Source: Atopsyche davidsoni (Eukaryota; Arthropoda; Insecta; Trichoptera; Hydrobiosidae). From it: DNA of 64,000 bases. Both the position numbers and the translations under genes were made by a program. The notes beneath the pieces were generated by a model. The model searched no databases and was not told where the DNA came from. It saw only the letters and a list, made by a program, of their open reading frames with translations. Positions 11,601 through 23,072 of the stretch are shown here, in pieces. The stretch spans positions 583,501 to 647,500 of the forward strand of contig JAILWY010000010.1 of the NCBI GenBank assembly GCA_022113835.1, written 5' to 3'. Numbering within the stretch: position 1 is the stretch's first letter; each line of letters starts with the position of its first letter.

Positions 11601-14600
11601 CAAGGTTTTGTACTCGCTCTTGAAAAGAAAGACGTTGCGGGCAGGTTATTCTTTTCAATTTGCCCTTTGTCAAAACTGGTCTTTCCAACTTAAATTAATG
11701 GAGTTTTAATATAAGTTATGGGTTTTGAACACCATGTACAAATGAAACGCCGATTAAAACCTCCAAAAAGTGTTTTCGGAGTGCCATTGGGTTTCTGTGG
11801 CTCTAGTTCGTGTCGGGTTAGACCGTCCATCTCCATTTTTGCAGTGCCTGTTGCATAATAATTTTTTTTTCAAGACTAGCAAATTGATTACATGAATGCT
11901 ATTGGATAATTTACCGTACGGAAATAATCCAATATCATTATCTTAATTTGGGTGTTTTTTTTATTGTTTCATCTAAGTAAACGACGCAAAAGAAGACGCA
12001 ACGTAGATTAAATGCAAATACTTTTTTTTCTATGGTATCAACTCGAAATGAAGCGATGTACACACGTGGCGATAATTAACCAAGAATGTTCTCTTATTCG
12101 TTCTATCAACAACAACAAAAAACCACTCAAAAACTCTAAGGACGCCGTTCAGTTGTCGGTTGTGTCACCTTATTCAGATTATGTTAGCTTTGATGACATA
12201 CAGGTAACATAAGAATAATCAATCTAACGATGTGAATGCTGATGTTCCGTGGGTACCGCACCGCAATTTGAGCACCGCTGGTTCTTGTTGCCCACTAGTC
12301 TCCAGTCGAAAAGGCGCAAAGGCAGTTTCTTTCATCGCGACCATTCTGAGCGATATCGCTTCAATAGAGTCCTCTTACGGCAGGAAGCGCGGTGTCTTGT
12401 TCAGTTTTTACAAATACACGTTTTTATTTAGCAACCAACAATAATCCGCTCCCCCGGCCCTTTCAGAGCTGTCTCTCGCGGCAGCCTTTTTGTGAAGGAC
12501 CATGCGGGCGGGGCTCCGCGGCGCACTGCATCACGGGCTCATTAGGCACTTGCGCACACGGCCGCCATGGGAACGGCGAGCTGTTGAATGGCGTTCAGCA
12601 TTACAATGCAGGCGAAGTACAGGGTGAGCACAAGCTCTCCAGAGATATTTGCCAGAGCTTTACGGCATCGTATTTGATAACACACCGCATTGCAGGCTAT
12701 TCGACAGTTGCGGGCAGAGCCGCTAAAGAAGTGGCAAGCTGAAAGCTACAGGTGAACGCAAGTAGCGAACAAATACTTTTAAGCAAGCATAACGCATTAT
12801 AAGCTAAATTTATCGCCTTACATTGTTAATTAAGGCGATTGCGACTACGTTTAGTTACGCCTACAACATATGACTATCAATCTCTTCCACTAAAACAGAT
12901 TTATTTGAAACGCTTTTTCTATGCTACAACTCTTAAATGTGACAATAATAATTTTTATTAGATTAGAAAGTAGACGACTTTTAGTAACAGCAATAATGAT
13001 TTACTTTTATATTTTAACAAAAATTACGAACCCTCTATTATATATTTGTGACTAACAAAGGCTTTATGATCCCTCAACGCCCCAGAAATGTTTGATATGA
13101 CGTTGGAAAAGGACAACCCTCGCGTGGTTGCCGCAGCCCTGTGGAGCCGGCTGCCCGCCTCTGTAAGGGATGGAACTTTATCGAACCTTCCTCTATTTGT
13201 ATTGTTGTTTGTGCTCACGGACATTCCTATTTATTTACCCATCATTTTGCATTGTGGTGCTTTCTTAGAATGGATGTTTGACGTTTAAATGTCAACTGAA
13301 AAAAAACCATACAAATGTCCCACGCACTATATTTATGAGTTTATAATATACTAACACGTCAAACATGCTTAACAGATAAATTCATGTTTTAGTAAATGCC
13401 TATTTTTTTCACGTCAACGGTGTGTCCAATATGTTTTAAAGTAAACAATTCATATGTGAAACGACGAGAAAATCCCTTTAAAAAGAATTCCAAAAAATCG
13501 GTGACCGCGATCAAAATTTAAATAAAATTATTTTAAAACATTGTATTATTTAAAAAAATGTTAACTATTACAAGGTCTTTAAAACCATTATTTCTCAAAA
13601 TGTATATACGGTAGTATTATGAAATAGATTAATACACAGATCCAATAATAAATACGTATGAAAACAGTTTATTTCTTGTTGTAGGTCATTGAAAAAATAC
13701 TTAACCTAACCCAAACTCATTGCTTTTAAGAGCTCTGTGCTTTGAGGCTTTTAAGGGCTTCGTGGTCTGAACACCTGCAGCCTTTACTTCTTTTATGAAA
13801 AAGAAAGAGGGTCTTCAAATCAAAACGTAACTGAAGTAGTGACGATCCCTCCATTGATTCCGACTGTTAATGCTTAAAAAAATCGTTAAAATCAGTAATA
13901 TATAAGTAAGACTAGCCTCGTACTTAGGAGGGGGGCGATTCACTGGTTACAAGTGGAGCTTTTGTTAATCTCCCAAGGGATTAGGTTAATTGATTAAAAT
14001 TTATTGATTATTGAGGAAATAAATTAAGCCCATTGATTGTTGGCGTCTTTCATTGTCTAGGGTGGGGACCTAACGAGAGGCGTGTGCTGTTTCTAAAGTT
14101 ATCAAGGCTGGGGAATTCCCCTGCCTTGCTGATTGCTCATTTAGCTAGATTCCTGCATTGTGCTCTCCACTACAATTATTGTTCCGTGCGCTAAGTACAC
14201 GTATTAGATTTCATCGGGTTATGTGGCATGCAAACGAGGGGACATTTTGAATGTCGCAGTCGATCATACAATTTGTGAATGGTCTATGATTTGTCGCACG
14301 CAAGGGGAGGCATTTCAAATACTTGCAACATGCTGAGAAAATCTACTGGAATACACTATTTAGGAATCTACCGGAATACGTAATTCCACTGTCGTAAATA
14401 TACTATTCCATATGCCTATCAAAACATTTACAAAAAACGATCGAAATCATTGGAAAAATGGTTGATATCATCATGCTGCGTACTCGGGTTTGATTCCTAC
14501 GTGAAAGAGATTATGTTACCGTGTATATTATAATCATATTGACGGGCAACTTTTAGGTCGCATCCTGTACGACATCCCTTGCAAAGTGTGCCGCGACCAC

Positions 14601-16656
14601 TCCTCGGGGAAGCACTACGGGATCTTCGCCTGCGACGGCTGCGCCGGGTTCTTCAAGAGGTCCATCCGCCGCAGCCGCCAGTACTCCTGCAAGAGCAAGC
14701 GCGGGAGCACCTGCCTGGTGGACAAGGCGCATCGCAACCAGTGCCGCGCCTGCCGCCTCGCCAAGTGCCTGGACGCCGGCATGAACAAGGACGGTCCGTG
14801 CCTGCCCCTCAAGCTTCTTAACGACACCGGTGGGATCGAACCACCACCACCACGGCCATTGTGGCCAGGTGCTCTGATAGATCAATATATTTTTTGATTC
14901 GTATGTTTCAATGTGTATTGTATGGCAGCGGGCGGAGGCTGCTTTATAGTTTAGTAGAGTTAAAAAAAATACAGAAAAAACTTATGATTCTTCTGGGTAC
15001 GACCTGAAGACCCAGTGGCCGTCGTGCGAGCGCACTGGCCACGGGGAAACGAAATGGGTTCGAAGTCATTGACGATGTTTTTGCTGATGGTGATTCTTTG
15101 TTCCAGCCGTGCAGCATGAACGCGGACCCCGCAACGCTACGCTGCGGCGGCAGATGGGGCTGCTGATGAAGTCTTCTGCGCCCCTGTCGGCGCCGCTCTC
15201 CGTTGCGCTGGCCAGCCCCCTGGCCGTGGCGCCTCCCCCGCTCTTGGACGCCACCCTCAGCGCCGAGGAGGCCGCTAGCGAGGCCGCGGCCCGCCTGCTC
15301 TTCATGAACGTTCGCTGGGCGCAGCAGGTGGCCGCGTTCTCCGCGCTGCCCTTCCCGGACCGGTGAGCGCTGTTCGTCCCGACTGTTTTCCGACCGACTT
15401 CCGAAGTTCTTTCCGACAGCAGGAAGAGTTAGTGGTGTTATCCTGATGCGATAACCTAACTTTGTGGGCTCCTTGATTTCCTAACCAACTATATCGTACA
15501 TGTTGCATCAGAATCGACCGACGAGCCAACGGCATCCTATTTGTGAATTTTCATCTGATAGAACTGTAAATAAAAAAATGCATCGCCACTGGCTAGTTAC
15601 CGACCGATTGTCGGTCGGATGTAGGTTGCCTAACTATTCTCTGCACCATACAATAAAACCTTCGATCATGGTCCAACTCAATTTTAGCCCTTTACAGATG
15701 ACAGTCAACTCTTCCCTAAAATATAATTTACCCTGTCCAAAGGCATGCGAACCCATGGCACAAATTAATGTTCACAATAATATATATATATATACCATAA
15801 AATGTAATCCTTCGCCGCGAATTGTTCATATTATTCACAGCACATATTACACTGACAAAATATACAAATATAAGAGAACTGAATTGCTAAATTTCATAAC
15901 GAATCAACTATCGCGCGAAGTAAATAAATTGAGCTGCTTTGCCGCTGCCGCTGAGCGAAAGCTTGGGTTTTTCAGCATTATATTAAAAACACACTGCAGA
16001 CACAATAATCTTGCATAGGTAAGATCCCCATTCTGTTGCTTGAGCGTGTGTAAATGTACCGTGACCTGTGTCTCCAGGATCGTGCTGCTGGTGGAGTCGT
16101 GGCGGGCGCTGTTCGTGCTGGGCGCGGGCGCGCTGGGCGGGCTGGGCGCGCGCGCGGGCCCGCTGTGGGCGGCGGTGGAGGGCGTGGCCCGCGCGCGCCC
16201 CGACCAGCACGAGCTGGCCTGCCTGCGCGCCGCCGCGCTCTTCTCGCCCGCCGCCACCCCGCGCCTGCACGACGCGCGCGCCGTGCACGCCCTGCACGAC
16301 CACGCGCACCTCGTGCTCGGCAAGGTAGCTCAACCACTAACAACCACACTAACTATTGGCTACCTGCAAGTTGGTGGCCCGATTTCTCGCTACGGGTCTC
16401 CACCCGTAGCGCTCGAGTTGTAATATAATTGTTTCTTTTGCAGTACGTGGCGATGACGCACCCCGACAAGCCCCTTCGCTTCACCGACCTCCTTATGCTG
16501 CTACCCACGCTGAAGATGGTGCCTCCCAGCGCCATCGAGGAGCAGTTCTTCAGGAAGACTATCGGCAACATCCCCATCGAGAGAATAATCAGTGACATGT
16601 ACAGGACCAGCGAGAGTGACGTCTTATACCCCGGCGGCTCCAGCTCCGAGCAATGA
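5685..16656 (+). CDS. tll: Tailless-type orphan nuclear receptor (NR2E)
   Basis: A DNA-binding transcription factor, in insects a terminal-gap and brain-patterning regulator. Five coding exons: 5685-5787, 14557-14793, 15107-15362, 16078-16324 and 16444-16656; all phases agree and give 351 aa. Residues 1-34 are Pro/Ser rich. The DNA-binding domain (about 36-105) opens [20 protein letters not shown] and has the P-box [10 protein letters not shown] and the [14 protein letters not shown] boundary typical of Tailless/TLX. The ligand-binding region holds the helix 3-5 signature VESWRALF and ends [10 protein letters not shown]...ISDMY, as in Drosophila Tailless. The start has a good context (CCACCATGA). 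The protein is shorter than the 452-aa fly protein because the linker is reduced. Exon 4 is extremely GC-rich and Ala/Arg-rich. The exon 2 donor, GTCCGT, is weak. Dissatisfaction, the nearest paralogue, fits less well. Confidence 0.93.
5860..6290 (-). mobile_element. LINE reverse-transcriptase C-terminal fragment, decayed
   Basis: On the minus strand, broken frames encode [11 protein letters not shown], then [36 protein letters not shown] and finally KMVTNLL with a stop. This is the conserved end of a non-LTR retrotransposon polyprotein, often mis-annotated as craniofacial development protein 2 or an endonuclease-reverse transcriptase. Stops and frameshifts separate the blocks. It lies just inside tailless intron 1 in antisense orientation. 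Confidence 0.75.
6713..6895. repeat. Interspersed repeat shared with 63,251-63,470
   Basis: Shared blocks in the same order include CGCCGATGG, AGGCTGGC, ATTTATAATTTACAAGATAGAAT-like sequence and GAATTGTAGATCGGTGCATG. No coding potential; family unknown. Confidence 0.6.
7275..7500. repeat. Interspersed repeat with TTGGGTGTTT-type end
   Basis: It contains TTTTGGGTATTTTTTTTAAATAAAC, then GCAAAAGAGAACGC, then CAGTTGTGTCGCTACGTGTGTAGGCAG; a second, inverted CTACACATGCTGCGACACAACTG block lies upstream. Related blocks occur near 11,945-12,165, 17,590-17,680 and 63,086-63,240. Probably a non-autonomous DNA element or SINE family, in tailless intron 1. Confidence 0.5.
8795..9172. mobile_element. Pogo/Tc-like MITE with TA target duplication
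   Basis: The ends are imperfect terminal inverted repeats: CAGCAATACACCGCTTTACG on the left and the complement of CAGTAATACCCCGCTTTACG on the right. TA flanks both sides (8793-8794 and 9173-9174). The element is 378 bp, with further CGCGTTAT/AACGCG inverted blocks inside and no transposase. It sits in tailless intron 1. The TIR style resembles non-autonomous pogo/Tigger elements. Confidence 0.8.
9880..10110 (-). repeat. Interspersed repeat, copy B (inverted relative to 4,530)
   Basis: The reverse complement of this segment aligns to 4,530-4,800 over several blocks separated by small indels. It lies in tailless intron 1. No coding potential. Confidence 0.6.
10255..10268. promoter_or_regulatory. 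Two overlapping TATCGATA motifs (DRE-like)
   Basis: TATCGATATCGATA contains two overlapping copies of TATCGATA, the DREF/BEAF-type DNA replication-related element known from Drosophila. It stands at the edge of a GC-rich island within tailless intron 1. Binding in this species is inferred. Confidence 0.35.
10262..10530. promoter_or_regulatory. GC-rich, CpG-dense island in tailless intron 1
   Basis: The segment is far richer in G+C and CpG than the surrounding AT-rich intron. Short open frames on both strands look like composition effects. It may be an alternative promoter or enhancer of tailless, or an old insertion; sequence alone does not decide. Confidence 0.35.
11096..11155 (-). repeat. 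Degenerate hammerhead-like repeat
   Basis: On the minus strand: CCCTGAAGATGAACC, GAAAC, and a stem III-like CGTCGGAAGAC hairpin, then a tail matching the foldback at 41,040 (AAAACATCAAGCAGCTCAAC). Stem II has collapsed to a few bases, so it cannot form the ribozyme fold. Confidence 0.5.
11391..11695 (-). mobile_element. Possible retroposed fragment with poly-A tail
   Basis: A T run at 11,392-11,406 is a poly-A tail when read on the minus strand, directly following a locally GC-richer segment that stays open for about 90 codons (minus strand). The arrangement suggests a retrocopy or LINE 3' end. The protein matches nothing I recognise. Confidence 0.35.
11945..12165. repeat. Interspersed repeat, TTGGGTGTTT family
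   Basis: TTTGGGTGTTTTTTTTATT, then ACGACGCAAAAGAAGACGC, and then GACGCCGTTCAGTTGTCGGTTGTGTC match blocks at 7,275-7,500, 17,590-17,680 and 63,086-63,240. Confidence 0.45.
12440..12760. promoter_or_regulatory. GC-rich island in tailless intron 1
   Basis: High G+C with several CpGs (around 12,460-12,600), against an AT-rich background. It contains ATG in a good context (GCCGCCATGG, about 12,560), but the frame stops after six codons. A donor-like GGGTGAGC follows near 12,622. Candidates are an alternative first exon, a non-coding transcript or an enhancer. Confidence 0.3.
14794..15106. other. Tailless intron 2 with two tRNA-promoter-like blocks
   Basis: This short intron begins with the weak donor GTCCGT and ends TTTGTTCCAG. 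Minus-strand GGTTCGATCCC (14,842-14,832), with an A-box-like TGGCCACAATGG upstream of it, and plus-strand GGGTTCGAAGTC (15,056-15,067), with TGGCCGTCGTGCGAGCG upstream, look like Pol III promoter remnants of SINEs. If the intron is retained, translation stops at 14,895-14,897. Confidence 0.4.
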
Positions 16657-18294
16657 ACTGACTACGCATCCTTACTCGTCCAACTAATATATATTTTTAA
16701 AATATAGAGTAATACCAATCAGACGAATCATTTAAAGGTTCCATGTCTAATCGAATTATTTTTAATATTACCTAAAAGTATTATTAATAACAAAATAATA
16801 TTTGATAGTTTGATTTTACGCGCCCGTCAACATTGTCTAGACTTTTCTTGTATATTATTATTTTATACGCTAATCCACGATCTTGATATTTTAGGAGTGT
16901 TAATAATATATACAATCGAAAGAAAAAAGTATGCATGAAAAATAATTAGAAACCGTGTTATTATCTTTAGAACGCCAAACGCTCTAACCTAACATACTTG
17001 AGACTAATTTATAATCCATCTAATTATATTTGGTGACATTTTTCATCTCAAGAAACACCGGAAGAAGCCACGGCGGTAGTTTATACTAATAAGCAAATTT
17101 TGATCTCAATGAAAAAATGCATATGTATATTATAAACCCACTGCCCGTCCCTGACACTCTGACAATCGAATTATGTGAACATGCATGTCTCCCGAGCGCG
17201 GAATAAGCACTAATAAATACCAACCTCTTGTATTTCGCATTAACTTCAGTAAAAAAATCACACAAATAAATATTATTTACATAAACGAAAAAAGGAACTT
17301 TCCTAAATAAATTAAAAGTATATTTCAATTTGTTTCTAATAAATTGTTAGCCTGAACGTATTTTATTTTGCACGATAAACTCAGTAATTTTTTCACTTTT
17401 TGGACACAACAAATCCTGCGTCGGACCTCAAGTCTTTTTGAAAACCCGTATCGATGCTAAAACGATAAATCAATGATATCAAAATAGGTTTTAATTAACG
17501 TTTATCTTAGATACACCATTTCTGCGAAGAGATTTTCAACAAATGTTCAATTTAGGTAGAAATCTGGAAATACAAAAGCTGCCTGTACTATAAAAACACC
17601 CAACATAAGAGGACGCTAGAGGCTAATGACAGTTTGGTTGTCGGTTGTGTTGTCTCGTGTGTAGGCTACATAATTTATACGAACGGTCCCGCCTTTGAAC
17701 GCGCATTGAATAATAACCATTCATCACTCGTGACAGGACAGTAGGCCAATGGCAGAGCCGCTCTTCCCTGGCCACGCCCAACTCTTGACTGCACCTGGGC
17801 TCATGCATCTAGCCTTGCAAGGATAATTTCACACTAGAGTCTACAAGTCAATTATCAGGCCCACTGTGTTATTTTAATGTGTCCCAAAAAATGCTAAAAA
17901 ATAATATAAACAAGGCGACTAAACAAATGACGCGAATTTTTTAAAATTGCATTTTCCCCCGTATTATAATTGTGACAAGTTTTCATGTTAATGCTCTCAA
18001 TGATATATGAACAAAAGTATTGGATTAAATTGAACTGAAATAACAAAGAATATTGCATGACACAATAATGATTAGAATAGTTTAAATAGAATTCATAGCG
18101 TTTTCATGATGTTTTAAAAATATTTACACATACTTAATGCACCGTTTGAACTGATTTTGTTTGAGTTTTTTTTAAGCAAATATTTCTTACATCACTTTGA
18201 TTTTTTAAAATATTTTTATAATTATTTTAATGTTTAGTTTTGATAGAACAGAAATACTAATGTACTGCAATTAATAGCGACACACTCACACTCA

Positions 18295-18379
<85 letters not shown>

Positions 18380-19080
18380 TAGATTAGATAATGATAAGTT
18401 GTAAAAATGTATTATACGATTAAATTAATGTCTAAATTAAAGTAAAGCATATAAATAAATTGATATTCTATAAAATAATGTTTTTATATTATTTTTGACC
18501 TAATTTTTGAAACATAAATATCTTACAAACGCAAGAAACCACTTCGCTGAATTTAAAACTACCGTGCTCTATTTTATAATAAATCTGCTTATAATTATGA
18601 ATCAACGAATTAAGAACGAAAATTGCTCAGTATTCTAATAAATATTCCATATTTTTCGTATTCAGTCATTCCTTTCTATCGATTGGCCGTTGTTTTGGTT
18701 GATAGAAATGAAAAACAAAAAAGCAAATTACTTACAAATTACAACCATGAGCATTATTATGAAGTGGTAGAGCAGTGTGGAAAAAAAATCATCTTCACCA
18801 AAACAAATCTCTCATTTTAAAGAGGGAGATAAAAATATATGGACCATTAATTTCATTTTACTCCAATAAACAAGTAACGTAAGAACAACATAAAGGTATA
18901 AAAAGTGTTAACTATCACCTTTCTTGTCAGTTTTTCAGATCTGAAAATCTCAAAACTGTACAATGATAAAAGTTTCAACAAAAATAGTGGATTAATACAT
19001 TAAAATTATAAATAAATTATTTCATAAAAATCTAATAGAATATATTTAATAGAATAAAAGTTCACGTTGACATCAGGTAT
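16657..19080. other. Tailless 3' flank; no further gene seen
   Basis: AT-rich sequence. AATAAA appears at about 17,214 and 17,265, a possible poly-A signal for tailless some 550-600 bp after its stop. A repeat copy lies near 17,590-17,680 (AACACCCAAC, GAGGACGC, GTTGTCGGTTGTGTTG). A CA tract followed by a TA tract occupies about 18,284-18,376. No protein-coding exon is supported. Confidence 0.5.
18284..18376. repeat. (CA)n-(TA)n compound microsatellite
   Basis: Alternating CA/AC for about 45 bp runs straight into alternating TA for about 50 bp. Confidence 0.95.
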
Positions 19081-19083
19081 TAT

Positions 19084-19210
19084 GAGAAAGGTTGGCGAAA
19101 CCAGTCACAAATAAAAATTTACATGTGGAAAAATCACTCAAATATTTTATTTAAAATATTAAAATGGAATTCCACCAAGTACTCCCTATCAAAAATATTG
19201 ATTATTTTAA
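19084..19210 (+). repeat. Hammerhead-associated interspersed repeat, degenerate 5' end
   Basis: It begins GAGAAAGGTTGGCGAAACCAGTC and continues ATGTGGAAAAATCACTC, TATTTAAAATATTAAAATGG and AATTCCACCAAGTACTC. The same order is found at 51,041-51,175. The stem II 3' half (GTTGGC) and GAAAC are retained, but the CTGANGA half is lost. Confidence 0.6.
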
Positions 19211-19368
19211 TAGGTTTTCATCAAACTAAGTCATTTCAAAAACAACACTTACGTATGAGATTCACTCAAAATTTCACATTCATTATTGATTATTATTATT
19301 ACGAAAGGGACAAATACTATCAGGCTATATTTCCACCCGAGAAAGTTATGAATAAGTCTTGATGATCG

Positions 19369-19560
19369 CAAGCCGACCCGGGCCCGGTCCAAGAGTTGGC
19401 AGGCATGATGGAGAGGACGCCGAGCGAGGAGCTGCGGGGAGCTGCGAGGAGCTGCGAGGAGCTGCGGGGAGCTGCGGGCAGCCGCGCTTATCCCGGGCTG
19501 GATGGTCTGCCGTCAATTTGTCAACGAACCCCGAGCGCTGACAATGGCGCGCTCGGGGTT
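19369..19560. repeat. GC-rich decamer tandem and strong hairpin
   Basis: A decamer GAGCTGCGRG is repeated about five times at 19,428-19,475. Downstream, AACCCCGAGCGC (19,527-19,538) and its exact complement GCGCTCGGGGTT (19,549-19,560) form a 12-bp GC-rich stem with a 10-nt loop. Short open frames exist but show no conserved protein. Function unknown. Confidence 0.6.
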
Positions 19561-19942
19561 GAATGGTAAAGTATTTACTGAAGTTAACAATAAAAGCTTC
19601 AAAGTTGAGATTACCGGAGATGTAATAATTTGCGAGGGCCGGGATTAGCGCCAGGTGTCTCGCTCGCTCCGCTGTCTGCGCGCCGCGTTAGAAAGAGACA
19701 AAGTCAGTCGGTTTGCTTTGCGATGCTTTTTTGTTATTTTCAAATACCATTGGCGGCGCGAAGTTTATTTGTATGTGTTTTAGTACTTTTATTAAATAAA
19801 AATACATTTTAGTTTTCTCCTAGTATTTGTAATGTAACATGTAGAATCTTATTAAATCTCTTATAATTATTTAATTATTCTAATAAATAAAAACGTATTA
19901 TGTATTCCCCGACGATGCTGTGGTAAAGTTTTAAATAAATAT

Positions 19943-20115
19943 TCTTCATCAAATGCCTCTCCTCAGAGGAGGTTGGCGACCATTTCACTGAGCATATACT
20001 CGTGCTGAACCAGTGTTCATGGTTTTCTAAGGGAAAATAGCGTAAGGGGTCCCCGAGTCCTTCTACACCGCTTCTGCTGCTCAATAGCATTATTATATAA
20101 TCCTTTCCTTACAAA
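19943..20115 (-). mobile_element. LINE 3'-end fragment
   Basis: Begins TTCTTCATCAAATGCCTCTC; the minus strand reads through SEMVANLL-like residues to a stop, as at 3,489 and 63,524. It shares the trailing AGCATTATTATATAATC and CTTACAAAG blocks with the copy at 63,524. Confidence 0.6.
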
Positions 20116-22960
20116 GCTCTGGCGTTTAGATCTGATACTCCTTCTACAGCAAGCTACAGAAACAATAGCAGGAGCCCCTCACCTCGACAAAGTATTCACA
20201 GAGCACATCCCTCCACAATCATTCCAAGTCTACAACTCCATTACCGATCCTTTACATACGCTCAGGATACAGAATGACAGCCACGCACAAGCAACAGAAT
20301 GGGGAGAGCGGGAAGGTATGGAAGTTATTAATTGAAGAAGTATTCACTTTAAAATACTCCATTATCATATAAATAAGACCGAAACATAACAAACACCGCT
20401 GAAATTTTAAAAGCTCTTCATGAATGGGGGTTTCTTTGTCTTTCTTTAGTTCTCTACCCTTTATTTACATTTATACTAAAATCGCAAACAAATAAGTTTT
20501 GTTTGAGTTTTCCTTGAGTAGTCCTTGATTACACTGGCAAACATGGCTTCAACGGATTTGAAAAATGCAATCCAGCTATACATGGCCTGGTTTAACACGC
20601 GCTACACACATTTAAACAATTGATACATGGGTCACAAGCCATCTCAGTAGATCATTTTAGAAATTAGGAGATACAGGAGCATCTGAATGAGGGGCAGCGG
20701 GAACAATTGCGGATGTGTCTAGCTTATTAGCTGTAGCTAAAAAATCAACCTAGAATTAAAACAGAGTTGAAAAATTTGAAAACACCATCAACGTTAATTA
20801 TATTTTGTTGATTATAAATAAAATAATATGTTTAATGTGGTGGGGGTTTCGCCGCCGCTACTGCAGCTCATTCACGTCTCTATTATCTATCCCTTACCAT
20901 AGAGTCCTCACTGTATTATCATTTGTCAGGCCTTTGTGCGCACTTTTAATAGAGTGCGTTTTCGGTACAGGGACACAACAAAAGGTTTTAGAGCTAAAAG
21001 TTGGGATTAGACTATCCGGGCGTGAGCGGGAGCGGCGGGCTGCAAGGGATGCGAAAACTACTACTAGTATTGTGTAACACACTGATATAGTTAGTTTTAT
21101 CACATTAAAATTAATTTCTTCTTAAATCTTAATTTTTCTGTTTGTTTGAATATCTGAAATATAACTATTTTTTCATTTCATTTTGCTTTCATAAGACCTT
21201 TTTATATATTGAAAACTTATTAACTTTTGTTTAATAAAAATTCACAGTACTCAGTAGACGTAAGTAACATTCCAAGGATATAGATGGAACTATCATATTT
21301 ATATAATTTATTCTTTCTATTTTTGTTACTAATATTGGGCTAAGTTAAGTAATTGGCACGCTTGCTTCAAATCCTGGTAGATAAATAAGTTTTTCCAATT
21401 GATTACATTTACTCCAGGTTCAAAGAAAAAGGAAAGGAAAGGAAAGGAAGAGAAAAAAATCCCCTTGAGGCAGATTTTTGTGATTTCCCTATATTTTAAA
21501 AGACTTTGGGCGTCACACAAGATATTTAAAAGAAAAAACTATTTACATTTTGTATTGAAGATGAAACTTTGTATTTAAAAAAAAAAATTATTTATCAAAC
21601 ATTTAACTCAAACTAGTTTTATAACAAAACAGCCTTAGAGACAACTTTCCAGTTAAACTAACAAATAATCAATTTTTGATGAGTTTCTTTAAAAATTGTT
21701 ATAATTACAATTTAGAAATATAGCACAGGTATATAATTTTTTCAAAACTAAAAAGATCTAAGTAGTGTACAGTACTATTTCCAATATAACTTCTTTAATA
21801 AAATCAACAATTGCTATGCAGATCATGTGACCGGAGAGTTGTTTCTAAATGGTTCAAACATGGCAGATATCGGGGTAGTATAAAGTATTTCTTTTTGGCC
21901 TTGCATAAATAAATTGAAACAATTGAATAGGGCTAGAGTTAAAAATAAATGTAGGTACAACCTGTGTAGAAACTCAACTCAACAAATTTATTCAATAGTT
22001 TCTTATATCTATAGATAATATTCTCCATGAGCAAGTACTTTATCATATGTAGACGATGTAAACTAAGCTATGGATGTATTATCCAGACACAATTCATTGC
22101 AATCCCCTAGATAGATATGACCTTGGGACTTAAATTTAAGGTTAATCCTCCATAATTTGGTTAATGTTGATATATTTTATAATTTAATAATCGGATAAAG
22201 CTCTAAGCTCTCCCAGTTAAGGTTTCATAATATATATTTTAACATGTAGTTACAAGTAAAGAAATCAAAATCTACGTGATATCTGTTTATATTATCAAAA
22301 AAATAAAAGATATACAACTTAAGAAAATTACACTGCAAAAGCACAACCAAATGTAACAAGAGTGAGAAATATAACAAGATAAATGCGGTAAATGCACTAT
22401 TGAATTAAATTGTAACTGTAACCAATTATTAACACATAGAAAAAAGTTTGAGAATGTCTCAGCGGTAAGTGTGTTTAATAAAACTTAGTATTTGTCAGAT
22501 ACCACGGAAGAGCTGGGAAAATTAGTATATTAAAAATATTTATACAATAATCTCAAATCAATAATTTATATGACTGCATGGCTGAGTTTAAATTTAGACC
22601 TGTCCATCCTTTATCCTCTTTTTGTAGGAAGGAATATAATCACCAAGGAATTAAAATTAGACACTGCTGGAGCTGAAAAGGAATACATATTGTATTGATC
22701 TGTGAACTTCACTTAAATATTTGCCAATTAAGGTCATTTATAAAACTTAATTCATATTAATTAAAAAATAATTCCTCAATAGGGTTAAAAATATGAACTA
22801 CCGAGAATCAAACAAGAGATGTGCACCTCAAGTAATTATTCTTCACAGCAGCAACTCGAGAAATGAGCACGCCATGCATGACTTTACTTTTTAACAGCAT
22901 TCATACAAGGCAATTCATATATATTGGAAGACAGAAGCAAAAGCATTAATCAAAATTAAC
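20116..22960. other. Gene-free, AT-rich; one orphan open frame
   Basis: A frame with no start codon stays open on the plus strand from about 20,110 to a TAA-type stop near 20,335 (about 70 codons). I recognise no motif; it abuts the LINE fragment and may be retroelement debris. A GGAAA-rich tract lies at 21,427-21,455. Nothing else is supported. Confidence 0.35.
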
Positions 22961-22964
22961 AAAC

Positions 22965-22972
22965 TATATATG

Positions 22973-23004
<32 letters not shown>

Positions 23005-23024
23005 AAATATATATATATATACAC

Positions 23025-23059
<35 letters not shown>

Positions 23060-23072
23060 AATATATATACTA
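22965..23072. repeat. TA-rich microsatellite cluster
   Basis: Several TA tracts interrupted by CACATAAA-type spacers. Confidence 0.9.

Noticed and set aside
13088..13288. Plus-strand frame containing [18 protein letters not shown]
   Set aside because: The phrase resembles the tail of some LINE proteins, but only about 20 residues look coding and no flanking element was found.
15500..16018. 172-codon open frame on the plus strand
   Set aside because: It lies wholly in tailless intron 3, has AT-rich low-complexity content (Tyr/Ile runs) and no domain or splice support.
15904..16428. Several 80-140-codon frames on both strands
   Set aside because: They overlap tailless exon 4; very high GC removes stop codons in all frames.
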